A stretch of 64,000 nucleotides of DNA, taken from NCBI GenBank assembly GCA_963789025.1, contig CAWBIT010000003.1, positions 620,001 to 684,000 on the forward strand, in the 5' to 3' direction. The position numbers and the translations under genes are program-made. Shown piece by piece: positions 56,192-63,873 of the stretch (within the stretch, counting starts at the first letter, position 1; each line of letters starts with the position of its first letter). The notes beneath the pieces were generated by a model. The model made no database searches, was not told the DNA's origin, and saw only the letters and a program-made list of their open reading frames with translations. Origin of the DNA: AP-15 sp963789025. GTDB taxonomy: Bacteria > Pseudomonadota > Alphaproteobacteria > ATCC43930 > CGMCC-115725.

Positions 56192-56506
56192 CTAGAGCCA
56201 CTTCTTATAGCCGCGGCGCAGCACCTTGCCGAGGCGAAAAGCGTTGTCGGTCCAGTCTCCCTTGGGGGACCCCGGCGTGGTGGCCTTCGTCAGCTCCTTC
56301 ACCTGTTTGCCGAGGCGAAAGGCATTGTCTGTCCAGTCGCCCGCAGGCTCGCCCGCCTCTTTCAGCCTTTGCTGCAGGCGCGCTTTCAGAGCCGCCGCAT
56401 TGGCTCGCTCATGCTCGGTGGCGCCGGCATTCTCGGCCAACGCGCTCACCGCCCGAAGCTTTCGGCGCACATCCGCGGCCGAGAAGATCAGTCTGGCGAC
56501 CCGCAT
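56192..56506 (-). CDS. DUF2786-like small protein with duplicated WTDNAFRLGK motif
   Basis: 104 residues from the ATG at 56506, which overlaps the stop of the upstream ThDP gene (TGATG). The N-terminal 50 residues ('RRKLRAVSALAENAGATEHE' then 'RANAAALKARLQQRL') fit the DUF2786 pattern. The C-terminal half contains the same 12 residues twice, GDWTDNAFRLGK, about 27 residues apart, followed by a basic end 'VLRRGYKKWL'. No enzymatic motif. DUF2786 proteins are usually unlinked to metabolism, so its place inside a catabolic-type operon is odd. Function unknown. Confidence 0.8.
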   Translation of the reverse strand: MRVARLIFSAADVRRKLRAVSALAENAGATEHERANAAALKARLQQRLKEAGEPAGDWTDNAFRLGKQVKELTKATTPGSPKGDWTDNAFRLGKVLRRGYKKWL

Positions 56507-58191
56507 CACGGCAGTGCGTCCGACCGGGTGTAGCGGCGCCAAGCGCTCATCTGGATCGCCGAGGTCAGGCAGTGGACGACGACAGGCCTGGTTTTAACCG
56601 CAAAAGCGCGGGCGATGCCGTCGGCGACTTCTGCCTCTGTGCGGATCGTGATGCCCTCGGCGCCGAACGAGCCGCCCCATTGCGCGAAGTCCGGATTGGT
56701 CAGCCTCGTGCCTTCCATGAACGCGCGGTCCGGATAGCGGACATAAGAATGCATGCCAATCGTCCCGTACATGCCGTTGTCGGAGATGACCATAATCGGG
56801 TTTGCGCCGTATTGGCAGGCGGTGGCGATCTCGTTGCCCATCATCAGCGCGCCGCCGTCGCCGAGAAAGGCGACCACCTGGGTTCCCGGCCGGCGCAATG
56901 CCGCCGCGACCGCCATTGGCATGCCGGAGCCCATTGCGCCAACCACGGAGGAAAGAAAGATCTGCCCCTGGCCGAAGCCGAGATAGCGATGGACAAAACT
57001 GCCGAAATTTCCGGCGTCCGTCGTGACTGTGGCGTCGGGCGCCAGGTGTTTGTCGACCTCGCAGACGATCGCGGCGAAATTCACCCCATCTTCGGTCGGC
57101 TCCCATTCCTTGGTGAGCAGTTTGCGGTGGATCGCGTGCAACCCATCGACCCAGCCGCGGCGCTTGCCGGCATCTGCCGGAGCGCCACGCCGCAATAGCC
57201 CTTTCACCACTTCGTAGGGGCTGCACGGCATGCCGAGATCGGGGCGCCAGACGCGGCCCACCTCATTGGGATCCGGCCAGATTTGCACAAGCGGAAATTG
57301 CGGCTGCGGCGCCGTCGGGAAGGTGTAGGACTGGCTGACCGTGTCGGTCATGCGCTCGCCCAACGCGACCATCAGATCGGCGCGCTTCATCTCGCCGATC
57401 AATGCCTGCGGCACGCGAATCCCCATATAGCCGCCGTAATTCGGATGCGTCGCGTCGAAAAGTTGCGGCCGGCGATGGGTCGGGCTGACCGGCAATACCC
57501 ATTCTTCGGCGAACCGGTTGAGATCGGCGAAGACAGCCTTGTCATGAACGGCGTCGGCCAATAGCGCGCCGCCGACCAGTACCAACGGCCGCTCGGCTCC
57601 CGCGAGCATTCGGGCCAGGCGGTCGAGATCCTCGGTGCGCGGACCGGCGACGACCCGCGGCCGCGCCGGATCGAGCTCGGCATCGGTCTCCTCGTCGAAA
57701 ATGTCTTCCGGCAATATTACCGCGACCGGGCCGGGGGTGCCGCTCTCTGCCATATGGAAAGCGCGGGCGACCGCTTCGGACGCCTGCTCTGGTTCATTGA
57801 CCTCGATGACCAGCTTTGTGACATCGGACAACAGGCGCGAATAGTTCTGCTCCTGCAACGCCAGCCGGCCGAAATCCTTGCGCTCGACCTGCCCGACCAG
57901 CATTACGACCGGCGTCGCGTCGTGATAGGCCGAATGTAAGGAGACCATCGCGTTCGACAGCCCCGGCCCGCGCGAGACCATCGCCACGCCGGCGCGGTCG
58001 CGCAGCCGCCCGTCGGCCACCGCCATATAGCCGGCGCCGCCCTCGTGTCGGCAGACGACGACGCGGATCGAATTGCGCTCGATCAGCGCGCTGGTCAGCC
58101 CGACATAGCTCTCCCCGGGGACGCAATAGACCTGGTCCACATCATGCGCTTCGAGGCTTTCGGCCAGCAGTCGGGCAACGGTTCGGCTCAT
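56506..58191 (-). CDS. Thiamine-diphosphate-dependent enzyme (acetolactate synthase-like)
   Basis: 561 residues from the ATG at 58191 (GAGAGGACA upstream). Three-domain ThDP fold. The catalytic Glu is in 'VYCVPGESYVGLTSAL'; 'MVSRGPGLSNAMVSLHSAYH' and 'MLVGQVERKDFGRLALQEQN' follow in the PYR domain. The cofactor motif is 'FLGDGGALMMGNEIATACQY', then 'GANPIMVISDN'. Probably a 2-oxoacid decarboxylase or synthase rather than the biosynthetic IlvB, since no small subunit lies nearby. First gene of the leftward operon, divergent from the GMC oxidoreductase gene. Confidence 0.9.
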   Translation of the reverse strand: MSRTVARLLAESLEAHDVDQVYCVPGESYVGLTSALIERNSIRVVVCRHEGGAGYMAVADGRLRDRAGVAMVSRGPGLSNAMVSLHSAYHDATPVVMLVGQVERKDFGRLALQEQNYSRLLSDVTKLVIEVNEPEQASEAVARAFHMAESGTPGPVAVILPEDIFDEETDAELDPARPRVVAGPRTEDLDRLARMLAGAERPLVLVGGALLADAVHDKAVFADLNRFAEEWVLPVSPTHRRPQLFDATHPNYGGYMGIRVPQALIGEMKRADLMVALGERMTDTVSQSYTFPTAPQPQFPLVQIWPDPNEVGRVWRPDLGMPCSPYEVVKGLLRRGAPADAGKRRGWVDGLHAIHRKLLTKEWEPTEDGVNFAAIVCEVDKHLAPDATVTTDAGNFGSFVHRYLGFGQGQIFLSSVVGAMGSGMPMAVAAALRRPGTQVVAFLGDGGALMMGNEIATACQYGANPIMVISDNGMYGTIGMHSYVRYPDRAFMEGTRLTNPDFAQWGGSFGAEGITIRTEAEVADGIARAFAVKTRPVVVHCLTSAIQMSAWRRYTRSDALP

Positions 58192-58209
58192 AATTATGTC
58201 CTCTCGTTG

Positions 58210-58342
58210 GCCCCTCTCCCGCACCGCGGGAGAGGGAGGGGCCCAGCCCACAGGGCTGGGAGGGTGAGGGTTTTACTCGCGGCCTGCACCCTCACCCGCC
58301 TCGCTCCGCTCGGCACGCTCTCCCGCGGTGCGGGAGAGGGGC
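58210..58342. repeat. Perfect 24-base inverted repeat in the divergent promoter region
   Basis: 'GCCCCTCTCCCGCACCGCGG' with four more bases (58210-58233) recurs exactly inverted at 58319-58342, around 85 bases that include a second pair ('cagccc...gggctg' and 'accctcaccc'). Each arm is also a hairpin. This is a known style of dispersed repeat. Here it occupies most of the 192 bases between two divergent start codons, so it must lie in or next to both promoters. Confidence 0.75.
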
Positions 58343-58383
58343 TACTATGCTACAGGAGTAGCTGCGATGGGGAGAGTGAAGCG

Positions 58384-60006
58384 ATGAATACACCGCAAGA
58401 GCAGATCGAGGCCGACTTCATCGTGGTCGGCGCAGGATCGGCGGGATGCGCGGTGGCGGCGCGGCTCACCGAGGACCCGGCGACACGCGTGCTCTTGCTC
58501 GAAGCCGGCGGCGAGGACCGCAACCGTTGGATCCACATCCCGCTCGGGTTTGGCAAGACCTTCGCCGACCCCTCGGTCAACTGGTGCTACGAGACCGAGC
58601 CCGACCCCGGCGCCGGCGATCGCCGCGTGTTCTGGCCGCGCGGCAAGGTGCTCGGCGGCTCCTCGTCGATCAACGGCATGGTCTATATCCGAGGCCAGGC
58701 CGAAGACTTCGACCATTGGCGCCAGCTCGGCAATACCGGCTGGTCGTTCGAGGACGTTCTGCCTTATTTCAGGCGCTCCGAACACCAGACGCGTGGTGCC
58801 AACGCGTTCCACGGCAGCGGCGGACCGCTCTGCGTGTCCGATGTCGCGCGGCACCCGATCTGCGAAGCATTTATTGCGGCGACGACGGAACTCGGCTTTT
58901 CACGCAACGACGACTTCAATGGCGCGAGCCAGGACGGCGTCGGCTACCACCAGACAACAACGCGCAACGGCAAGCGCTGCTCGACAGCCGTCGGCTATCT
59001 GCGCCCGGCAATGCAGCGGTCCAATCTGCGCGTCGTCACCGGGGCGCTGACCGAGAAGGTCCTGTTCGAAGTCCGCCGCGCGGTCGGCGTGCTCTTCCAG
59101 CGCGACGGCCAGGTCTGCACCGCGCGCGCCGCGCGCGAGGTGATCCTCTGCGGCGGAGCCGTCAACTCGCCGCAATTGCTGATGCTCTCCGGCATTGGGC
59201 CGCAGGAGCAGTTGGCCGGGTTTGGCATTCCAGTCGTGCATCACCTGCCCGGCGTCGGGAAGAGCCTGCAGGATCACTATTCCGCCCCAATCAAGCTCCG
59301 CTGCAAATTGCCGATCACCGTCAACGACGTAATGCGGAGCAATGCGCGCGAACTGAAGGCCGGTCTCGAATATTACATGTTCCACCGCGGACCCTTGTCG
59401 ATGATCAGCTCGCCGGCCGCGTTGTTCGCGCGCACCCGCCCCGAGCTCGCCTCGCCCGACATCAAATGCTCGATATCGCCGTTCAGCGCCGATCGTCCGC
59501 AGGACGGTCTGCATCGGTTTTCCGGTTTCACGATGATCGCCTATCAGCTCCGCCCGGAAAGCCGCGGCGAGATCAAGTTGAAAAGCCCCGACCCGTTCGA
59601 CGCCCCGGCGGTCTATTCGAATTATCGCGCGACCGAGACCGACCAGCGCACGATCATCGCTGGTCTAAAGCTGTGCCGGCGGATTTTGGCGACCCCGCAG
59701 ATGCAAAGCTTTATCGAGGCGGAGTTTGAGCCTGGTTCGGCGGTCGAAAGCGATGAGGAGCTCTTGGATTATGCCCGGCGCCGCGGCGGGACGGTCTACC
59801 ATCCGACCAGCACCTGCAAGATGGGCAACGACCCGATGGCGGTCGTTGATCCGGAACTGCGGGTACACGGGGTGGACGGGCTGCGCGTCGCCGACGCCTC
59901 GATCATGCCGACGGTCGTCTCCGGCAACACCAACGCGGCGGCGATCATGATCGGCGAGAAGGCGGCCGACATGGTCCGCCGGCCGGCCGCCCGGATGGCC
60001 GCGTGA
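58384..60006 (+). CDS. GMC family FAD-dependent oxidoreductase (choline dehydrogenase-like)
   Basis: 540 residues. Oxidises an alcohol; the acceptor is probably a quinone or another carrier. The FAD-binding motif is 'DFIVVGAGSAGCAVAARLTE', then 'VLLLEAGGEDRNRWIHIPLG'. GMC signature 1 is 'WPRGKVLGGSSSINGMVYIR' and signature 2 'GGAVNSPQLLMLSGIGP'. The active-site His/Asn region is 'VYHPTSTCKMGNDPMAVVDP' and 'MPTVVSGNTNAAAIMIGEKA'. No signal peptide. First gene of a rightward operon; substrate unknown. Confidence 0.94.
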   Translation: MNTPQEQIEADFIVVGAGSAGCAVAARLTEDPATRVLLLEAGGEDRNRWIHIPLGFGKTFADPSVNWCYETEPDPGAGDRRVFWPRGKVLGGSSSINGMVYIRGQAEDFDHWRQLGNTGWSFEDVLPYFRRSEHQTRGANAFHGSGGPLCVSDVARHPICEAFIAATTELGFSRNDDFNGASQDGVGYHQTTTRNGKRCSTAVGYLRPAMQRSNLRVVTGALTEKVLFEVRRAVGVLFQRDGQVCTARAAREVILCGGAVNSPQLLMLSGIGPQEQLAGFGIPVVHHLPGVGKSLQDHYSAPIKLRCKLPITVNDVMRSNARELKAGLEYYMFHRGPLSMISSPAALFARTRPELASPDIKCSISPFSADRPQDGLHRFSGFTMIAYQLRPESRGEIKLKSPDPFDAPAVYSNYRATETDQRTIIAGLKLCRRILATPQMQSFIEAEFEPGSAVESDEELLDYARRRGGTVYHPTSTCKMGNDPMAVVDPELRVHGVDGLRVADASIMPTVVSGNTNAAAIMIGEKAADMVRRPAARMAA

Positions 60007-60089
60007 GGCTCCGCCAGCTGAATCGACTTGCGGATACCGTTGTGGAAAGATGCCCGCATGCCGTTGCCAGCCAGCGGGGAGCGCGCCCG

Positions 60090-60482
60090 ATGATCGAGAA
60101 GACCACGCAATCCGTCTCGAACCTGGGCTATCACGCCCACATCTATTACGACCCGACAAGGACGCGCGCCGTCGCCGAACGAGTGTGCGCCGCAATCGAC
60201 GAGAAGTTCCGGGTCGAGATCGACGGGTTCCGCGACACGCCGGTCGGACCGCACCCGATCGCTAACGTTCTGGTCGTCTTCAAGCCCGACCAGTTCGAGC
60301 ATGTCGTGCCTTATCTGATGCTGAACCGGGACGGGCTCGACGTATTGGTCCATCCGTTGACCGAAAACGCGGTGGAGGACCACAGCGGTTATGCGATCTG
60401 GCTCGGCAACCCGGTCGAGTTAAAACTCCACACGCTGCCCCACGGCCGCGGCGGGCGGCTGCCGAGCGGAGTAAGCGCGTAG
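60090..60482 (+). CDS. DOPA 4,5-dioxygenase family protein
   Basis: 130 residues from the ATG at 60090 (GGGGAG upstream). The frame is open to a GTG at 60003 that overlaps the GMC stop, so a coupled longer form is possible. The family pattern is clear: 'LGYHAHIYYDPTRTRAVAER', 'DTPVGPHPIANVLVVFKPDQ', 'LDVLVHPLTENAVEDHSGYA' and 'WLGNPVELKLHTLP', with the conserved His residues. Plant and fungal relatives open catechol rings; bacterial ones are mostly untested. Suggests an aromatic or catechol-like substrate (inference). Confidence 0.88.
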   Translation: MIEKTTQSVSNLGYHAHIYYDPTRTRAVAERVCAAIDEKFRVEIDGFRDTPVGPHPIANVLVVFKPDQFEHVVPYLMLNRDGLDVLVHPLTENAVEDHSGYAIWLGNPVELKLHTLPHGRGGRLPSGVSA

Positions 60483-60509
60483 GCCGGTATCGCACAGGGG
60501 GACATAACC

Positions 60510-60707
60510 ATGCAGTCTGACATCGATGACGCAGCCTTGGCATTTCTGCTCGCCCGTGCCGGACTTGATCTGACCGACGAGCAGAAGGCGGAGCTGAAAT
60601 CCGTCTATGGTGGGATTGCCGCAATGGCGGAGCGGGTGCGCAAGCCGCGCGGCCATATGGCCGAGCCGGCGCATGTCTATGACTTCGCCGAGGAGGATCT
60701 CGCGTGA
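60510..60707 (+). CDS. AtzG-like (DUF4089) small amidase partner
   Basis: 65 residues, starting 'MQSDIDDAALAFLLARAGLD' and ending 'EPAHVYDFAEEDLA'. This helix-plus-tail layout matches AtzG, the small protein that binds and stabilises the amidase AtzE in cyanuric acid breakdown, and resembles GatC with GatA (family knowledge). Here it directly precedes an amidase gene and overlaps its GTG start by four bases (GTGA), which strongly supports a complex. A 'GGGGGACAT' site precedes its ATG. Confidence 0.85.
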   Translation: MQSDIDDAALAFLLARAGLDLTDEQKAELKSVYGGIAAMAERVRKPRGHMAEPAHVYDFAEEDLA

Positions 60708-62101
60708 GCGATGCGATCCCGACGATTGCCGAGGCCGCGCGTCTGATCGCAGCGAAGCAGCTTTCGCCAGTCGCACTGACGCGCGCATGTCTCGATCGCT
60801 TGCACAAGCTCGACGGCGAATTGCACGCCTTTGTTCACGTGACCGAGGAGCGGGCGTTGGCCGATGCGCGCGCCGCCGAGGCGGCCATCATGGCGAACGG
60901 CCCCAAGGGACCGTTGCACGGCATCCCGATCGGCCTCAAGGACATCGTCGATACCAAGGGCATACCGACAACTTGCCAGTCGAAGCTGCTGCAAGACAAC
61001 ATCCCGGACGTCGACGCCACTTGCGCCGAGAGGCTGGCTGCAGCCGGTACGGTGCTGATCGGCAAAACGACAACCCATGAATTCGCCGATGGCGGCCCCT
61101 CCTTTGATCTGCCCAAGCCGCCGGCTCGCAACCCCTGGAATACCGAGCACTTCACCGCCGGCAGCAGCAGCGGCACCGGCGCCGGAGTGGCGGCGGGCCT
61201 GATCCTCGGCGGGATCGGCACGGACACCGGCGGCTCGATCCGCGGTCCGGCGGCCCTCTGCGGCATTGCGGGCATCAAGCCGACTTATGGTCTCGTCAGC
61301 CGCGCCGAGGTCGCGCCGGCCGCGTTCAGCCTCGACCATATCGGGCCGATGGCGTGGACGGCAGAGGATTGCGCGTTGATGCTGCAGGCCCTCGCCGGCC
61401 ACGATCCGCGCGATCCAGCCAGCGCCTCGCGGCCTATTCCGAACTACACCGCTCAGCTCGGCAGCGGCATCAAAGGCCTCAAGATCGGCGTCATTCACCA
61501 TTTCCACGAGACCGATCACAAGGTCAGCGACGGCACGCAGCGCGGCATCACCGCAGCGATCGCCACCTTCCGTGATCTCGGCGCGGAGATCCGTGAAGTC
61601 CAATTGTCGCCGTTGCAGGATTGGCTGGCCTGCGGCTCGTTGATCTCGATCACCGAGCGTGCGGCGGCCTATGAGGAATGGGCGCGCACCCGGCTCGGCG
61701 ATTTCAGCGAGCGGCTGCGCAGCCGGTTGATGCTCGGTGCCTTTGTCACGGGGGTCGATTATGTGCAAGCGGTGCGGCGGCGCCGCGAACTTCGCGCCGA
61801 ATTGCAGATGGCGATGCGGGGGCTCGATGTCATGCTGACCGCAACGCAACCGGCCGAGGCGGTGAAAATCGACGAAGTGCCGAAATGGGACCTATTCGGC
61901 CCGCCGAACTTTACGATGCCGTTCAACGTCGCCGGCTTCCCGGCGATCTCGATATGCGCCGGGTTCGGTGAAGGCGGCCTACCGGTGGCTATCCAGCTGG
62001 TCGGCAAACCGTTCCAGGAACCAACCTTGTTCCGCGCCGCCGACGCCTTCGAGAAGGCCACCCCGCACCGCGACCGCCGCCCGGCACTGGTGGGCGGCTG
62101 A
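60704..62101 (+). CDS. Amidase signature family hydrolase (AtzE/GatA-like)
   Basis: 465 residues, GTG start coupled to the AtzG-like gene. The Ser-cisSer-Lys triad is visible: Lys79 in 'PIGLKDIVDT', cis-Ser in 'TAGSSSGTGAGVAAG' (about 154-156) and nucleophile Ser178 in 'GTDTGGSIRGPAALCGI'. The C-terminal part has 'PPNFTMPFNVAGFPAISICA' and 'GLPVAIQLVGKPFQEPTLFR'. No atzD- or atzF-like cyanurate genes are near, so the substrate is probably a different amide or carboxylated urea. Last gene of the rightward operon. Confidence 0.92.
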   Translation: MSDAIPTIAEAARLIAAKQLSPVALTRACLDRLHKLDGELHAFVHVTEERALADARAAEAAIMANGPKGPLHGIPIGLKDIVDTKGIPTTCQSKLLQDNIPDVDATCAERLAAAGTVLIGKTTTHEFADGGPSFDLPKPPARNPWNTEHFTAGSSSGTGAGVAAGLILGGIGTDTGGSIRGPAALCGIAGIKPTYGLVSRAEVAPAAFSLDHIGPMAWTAEDCALMLQALAGHDPRDPASASRPIPNYTAQLGSGIKGLKIGVIHHFHETDHKVSDGTQRGITAAIATFRDLGAEIREVQLSPLQDWLACGSLISITERAAAYEEWARTRLGDFSERLRSRLMLGAFVTGVDYVQAVRRRRELRAELQMAMRGLDVMLTATQPAEAVKIDEVPKWDLFGPPNFTMPFNVAGFPAISICAGFGEGGLPVAIQLVGKPFQEPTLFRAADAFEKATPHRDRRPALVGG

Positions 62102-62103
62102 GC

Positions 62104-62157
62104 AAACCCCCTCCCCTCCCCTGCGAGCGGGGGAGGGTTAGATTAGGGTGGGGGTTG
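62104..62157. terminator. Hairpin between convergent amidase and decarboxylase genes
   Basis: 'ccccctcccctcccctgcga' pairs with 'gcgggggagggttag', and a second pairing is possible with the following 'gattagggtgggggttgg'. G/C-rich dispersed repeats of this style often sit between convergent genes. A bidirectional terminator is the likely role; there is no clean T-run. Confidence 0.5.
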
Positions 62158-62177
62158 GTCCGCGAAGGTCTGGCCGG

Positions 62178-63389
62178 CTACTCGAAACCCGGCGTTGCGA
62201 GCATCGGCGGGTCGGCGACTTCGACCAGGTCGGCGCGTCCGAAGCCGTTGAACCCGGTGCGCAGGCAAGCGCCGTAAGCGCCGAGCTGGCCGAGTTCGAC
62301 CCAATCGCCCTCGCGCATATCTGCGGGCAGCCGAAAGGGCCCGCGCATCCGGTCGGCGCTGTCGCAGGTCGGCCCAACCAGCGCGAAATCCGCGAGCCCT
62401 TCCCCAGGATCTTCGGCTTCGCCTAAGCGGATGCAGCGCGCCGGAAAGCGGAACCCAAGGGCGCCGGCGTCGCTGAGATTGCCGTAGACTCCATCATTGA
62501 CGTAGAGCGTGTCGCCGCGCCGCAGCTGCACCTGCACCACGACCGACCCGCCTCCCGCGACGAGCGCCCGCCCGGGCTCGGCCCACAGCCTGACACCGGC
62601 CGGCAGCGCGGCGATGCCAGCCTCGATCGCCGCGATGTAGTCGGCGAGCGGCGGCGGCGCCATGTCGGGATAGCTGACCGGGAACCCGCCGCCGACATCG
62701 ACAATATCGACCGGGACGCCGTAATTCGCAATTGCTTTGCCGGCCAATGCCAGCGCGCGCGCATAAGCATCCGGGTCGAGGCACTGCGAGCCGACATGAA
62801 AGGCGATGCCGAGACGGGCGGCGTGCGGCCGGGCCGCGCGCAGCAACTCGGCCGCCTCGTCGAGCGATGCGCCGAACTTGCCGGACAGGTCGTAGACCGC
62901 GCCGCCCTTGGGTAAGGCGAGGCGCACGAACAAACCCAATACCGGCGGATCGCCGACGAGCCCGACCGGCACCGTCTCCTGCAGGATCTTCGCCAGCTCG
63001 TCCGCGCTGTCGAACGCAAAATCGGTCACGCCATACACGTCGAAGGCGTCGCGGATTGCCGGCCGGGACTTGACCCGGTGCATGAAATGAACCTCGGCCG
63101 CAGGCAACAGCTTGCGCACGAGCGCCACCTCGGCGAGCGAGGCGCAATCGAAATGGCTGATACCGCCGGCCCACAGCGCCCGCAGCACGCGCGGCTCGGG
63201 GTTGCACTTGACGGCGTAGAGAACATCGCCCGGAAAGAGCTCGGTAAACCGCCGCGCAGCGCCGGCGATCACCGCCGGGCGCAGGCACAGCAACGGATCG
63301 CTCGGCCGCGTCCGGGCAACCACCGCATCGATCGAGGGGAAAGCAGCGCGCCCCTGCGGGCGGGGAGAGAAAAGACGGGCTTGCGCCAT
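62178..63389 (-). CDS. PLP-dependent ornithine/diaminopimelate-type decarboxylase
   Basis: 403 residues from the ATG at 63389, which follows GGAGGATGG. Fold-type III (alanine racemase-like barrel). The PLP Lys is in 'VLYAVKCNPEPRVLRALW'; 'GIAFHVGSQCLDPDAYARAL' and 'DIVDVGGGFPVSYPDMAPPP' are the phosphate-binding regions; 'LWAEPGRALVAGGGS' follows. 'GPTCDSADRM' carries the active-site Cys and Asp from the partner subunit. The Asp in 'CDSAD' and the modest length favour an ornithine decarboxylase (putrescine synthesis) over LysA. The gene has a structured leader with a short upstream ORF. Confidence 0.9.
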   Translation of the reverse strand: MAQARLFSPRPQGRAAFPSIDAVVARTRPSDPLLCLRPAVIAGAARRFTELFPGDVLYAVKCNPEPRVLRALWAGGISHFDCASLAEVALVRKLLPAAEVHFMHRVKSRPAIRDAFDVYGVTDFAFDSADELAKILQETVPVGLVGDPPVLGLFVRLALPKGGAVYDLSGKFGASLDEAAELLRAARPHAARLGIAFHVGSQCLDPDAYARALALAGKAIANYGVPVDIVDVGGGFPVSYPDMAPPPLADYIAAIEAGIAALPAGVRLWAEPGRALVAGGGSVVVQVQLRRGDTLYVNDGVYGNLSDAGALGFRFPARCIRLGEAEDPGEGLADFALVGPTCDSADRMRGPFRLPADMREGDWVELGQLGAYGACLRTGFNGFGRADLVEVADPPMLATPGFE

Positions 63390-63479
63390 CGCACCATCCT
63401 CCGAAACCAGGAGGCGACATGCCGCTCCGCGCGCCAAGAGCGCCGGAGGCGGAATGACCGATCGGGGTAAATCGACGCG

Positions 63480-63499
63480 CCGGGGCGGAAGCGCCCCGG
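63480..63499 (-). promoter_or_regulatory. 8-bp GC hairpin directly after the leader ORF stop
   Basis: CCGGGGCG-GAAG-CGCCCCGG on the plus strand (CTTC loop in the RNA), starting five bases beyond the stop codon of the leader ORF. Its position suits an attenuator stem or a pause site controlled by leader-peptide translation. No T-run follows, so intrinsic termination alone is unlikely. Confidence 0.5.
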
Positions 63500-63503
63500 A
63501 ACG

Positions 63504-63545
63504 TCAGACGATGGTGCGAGGACTTCGCATCGCGTGCCGGAACAT
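63504..63545 (-). CDS. 13-codon leader peptide upstream of the decarboxylase gene
   Basis: ATG-to-TGA, encoding MFRHAMRSPRTIV. A GGGAAACGG sequence lies just upstream of the ATG. Three Arg and one His in 13 residues, and placement in the leader of an ornithine-decarboxylase-type gene, recall the enterobacterial speFL arrest peptide that senses ornithine (family knowledge), though the sequences are too short to align convincingly. Expression is unproven. Confidence 0.45.
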   Translation of the reverse strand: MFRHAMRSPRTIV

Positions 63546-63736
63546 ATCCGTTTCCCTTAAGGAGGCCGGCCCACGGGTGGCCGGCTCGGCCGAAAAGGAC
63601 GCGTTACGTCGTAGCAGCACCCCTTGCGAAACGGGGTTCTAGGCACGTGCGATTGCGTCGGCGTCTAGAATAGGAAAAACGCCAGCCGGTTCAAGGCTTT
63701 TTTGAAATCTTCAGAATGCCGCCCCTAAAGCACAAC

Positions 63737-63761
63737 GGCAGGCCGGAATGGCCGGCCTGCC
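63737..63761. repeat. Perfect 10-bp hairpin upstream of a 29-codon ORF
   Basis: GGCAGGCCGG-AATGG-CCGGCCTGCC, an exact inverted repeat. It ends 19 bases before the ATG of the small ORF at 63780, just before its GGAGGAAAG ribosome-binding site. It could regulate that ORF or be part of a structured small RNA. Confidence 0.65.
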
Positions 63762-63779
63762 GCCAACGGAGGAAAGAGC

Positions 63780-63869
63780 ATGAAAGGAATGCCCTTTCTC
63801 CTGGTGCTCCGGCTGAAGGTTTGGCGGCGGCGTGTTCTGTACGTCGTCGTCAGCCTGAACCGGGCCTAG
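63780..63869 (+). CDS. 29-residue hydrophobic-basic peptide between two hairpins
   Basis: ATG-to-TAG frame with a strong GGAGGAAAG site seven bases upstream of the ATG or closer. It encodes MKGMPFLLVLRLKVWRRRV followed by LYVVVSLNRA: two hydrophobic stretches around a WRRR core. Four bases after the stop begins an 11-bp hairpin likely to end the transcript. The next gene downstream points the other way, so this is not a leader for a rightward gene. It may be a short membrane peptide or a small RNA with a coding part. No homologue recognised. Confidence 0.5.
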   Translation: MKGMPFLLVLRLKVWRRRVLYVVVSLNRA

Positions 63870-63873
63870 GAGC

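Larger units (their letters stand above)
63390..63660 (-). promoter_or_regulatory. Structured 5' leader of the decarboxylase gene (speF-element candidate)
   Basis: Read leftward, the leader contains an ACCCC...GGGGT hairpin (near 63640), a GCCGGCC...GGCCGGC hairpin (63566-63586), the 13-codon ORF at 63504-63545, an 8-bp GC hairpin at 63480-63499, and then the ribosome-binding site of the decarboxylase. A conserved RNA element, the speF motif, is known upstream of ornithine decarboxylase genes in alphaproteobacteria. Position and gene fit; whether the sequence matches was not tested. A competing rightward 62-codon ORF (63454-63642) is not supported. Confidence 0.55.

Noticed and set aside
55267..57198. 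643-codon rightward open frame across the Gfo/Idh, DUF2786-like and ThDP genes
   Set aside because: It spans three well-supported leftward genes and their junctions and has no recognisable domain; a shadow frame.
63454..63642. 62-codon rightward ORF opposite the decarboxylase leader
   Set aside because: It lacks a ribosome-binding site and protein-like character, and it crosses hairpins that make sense as leftward leader RNA.
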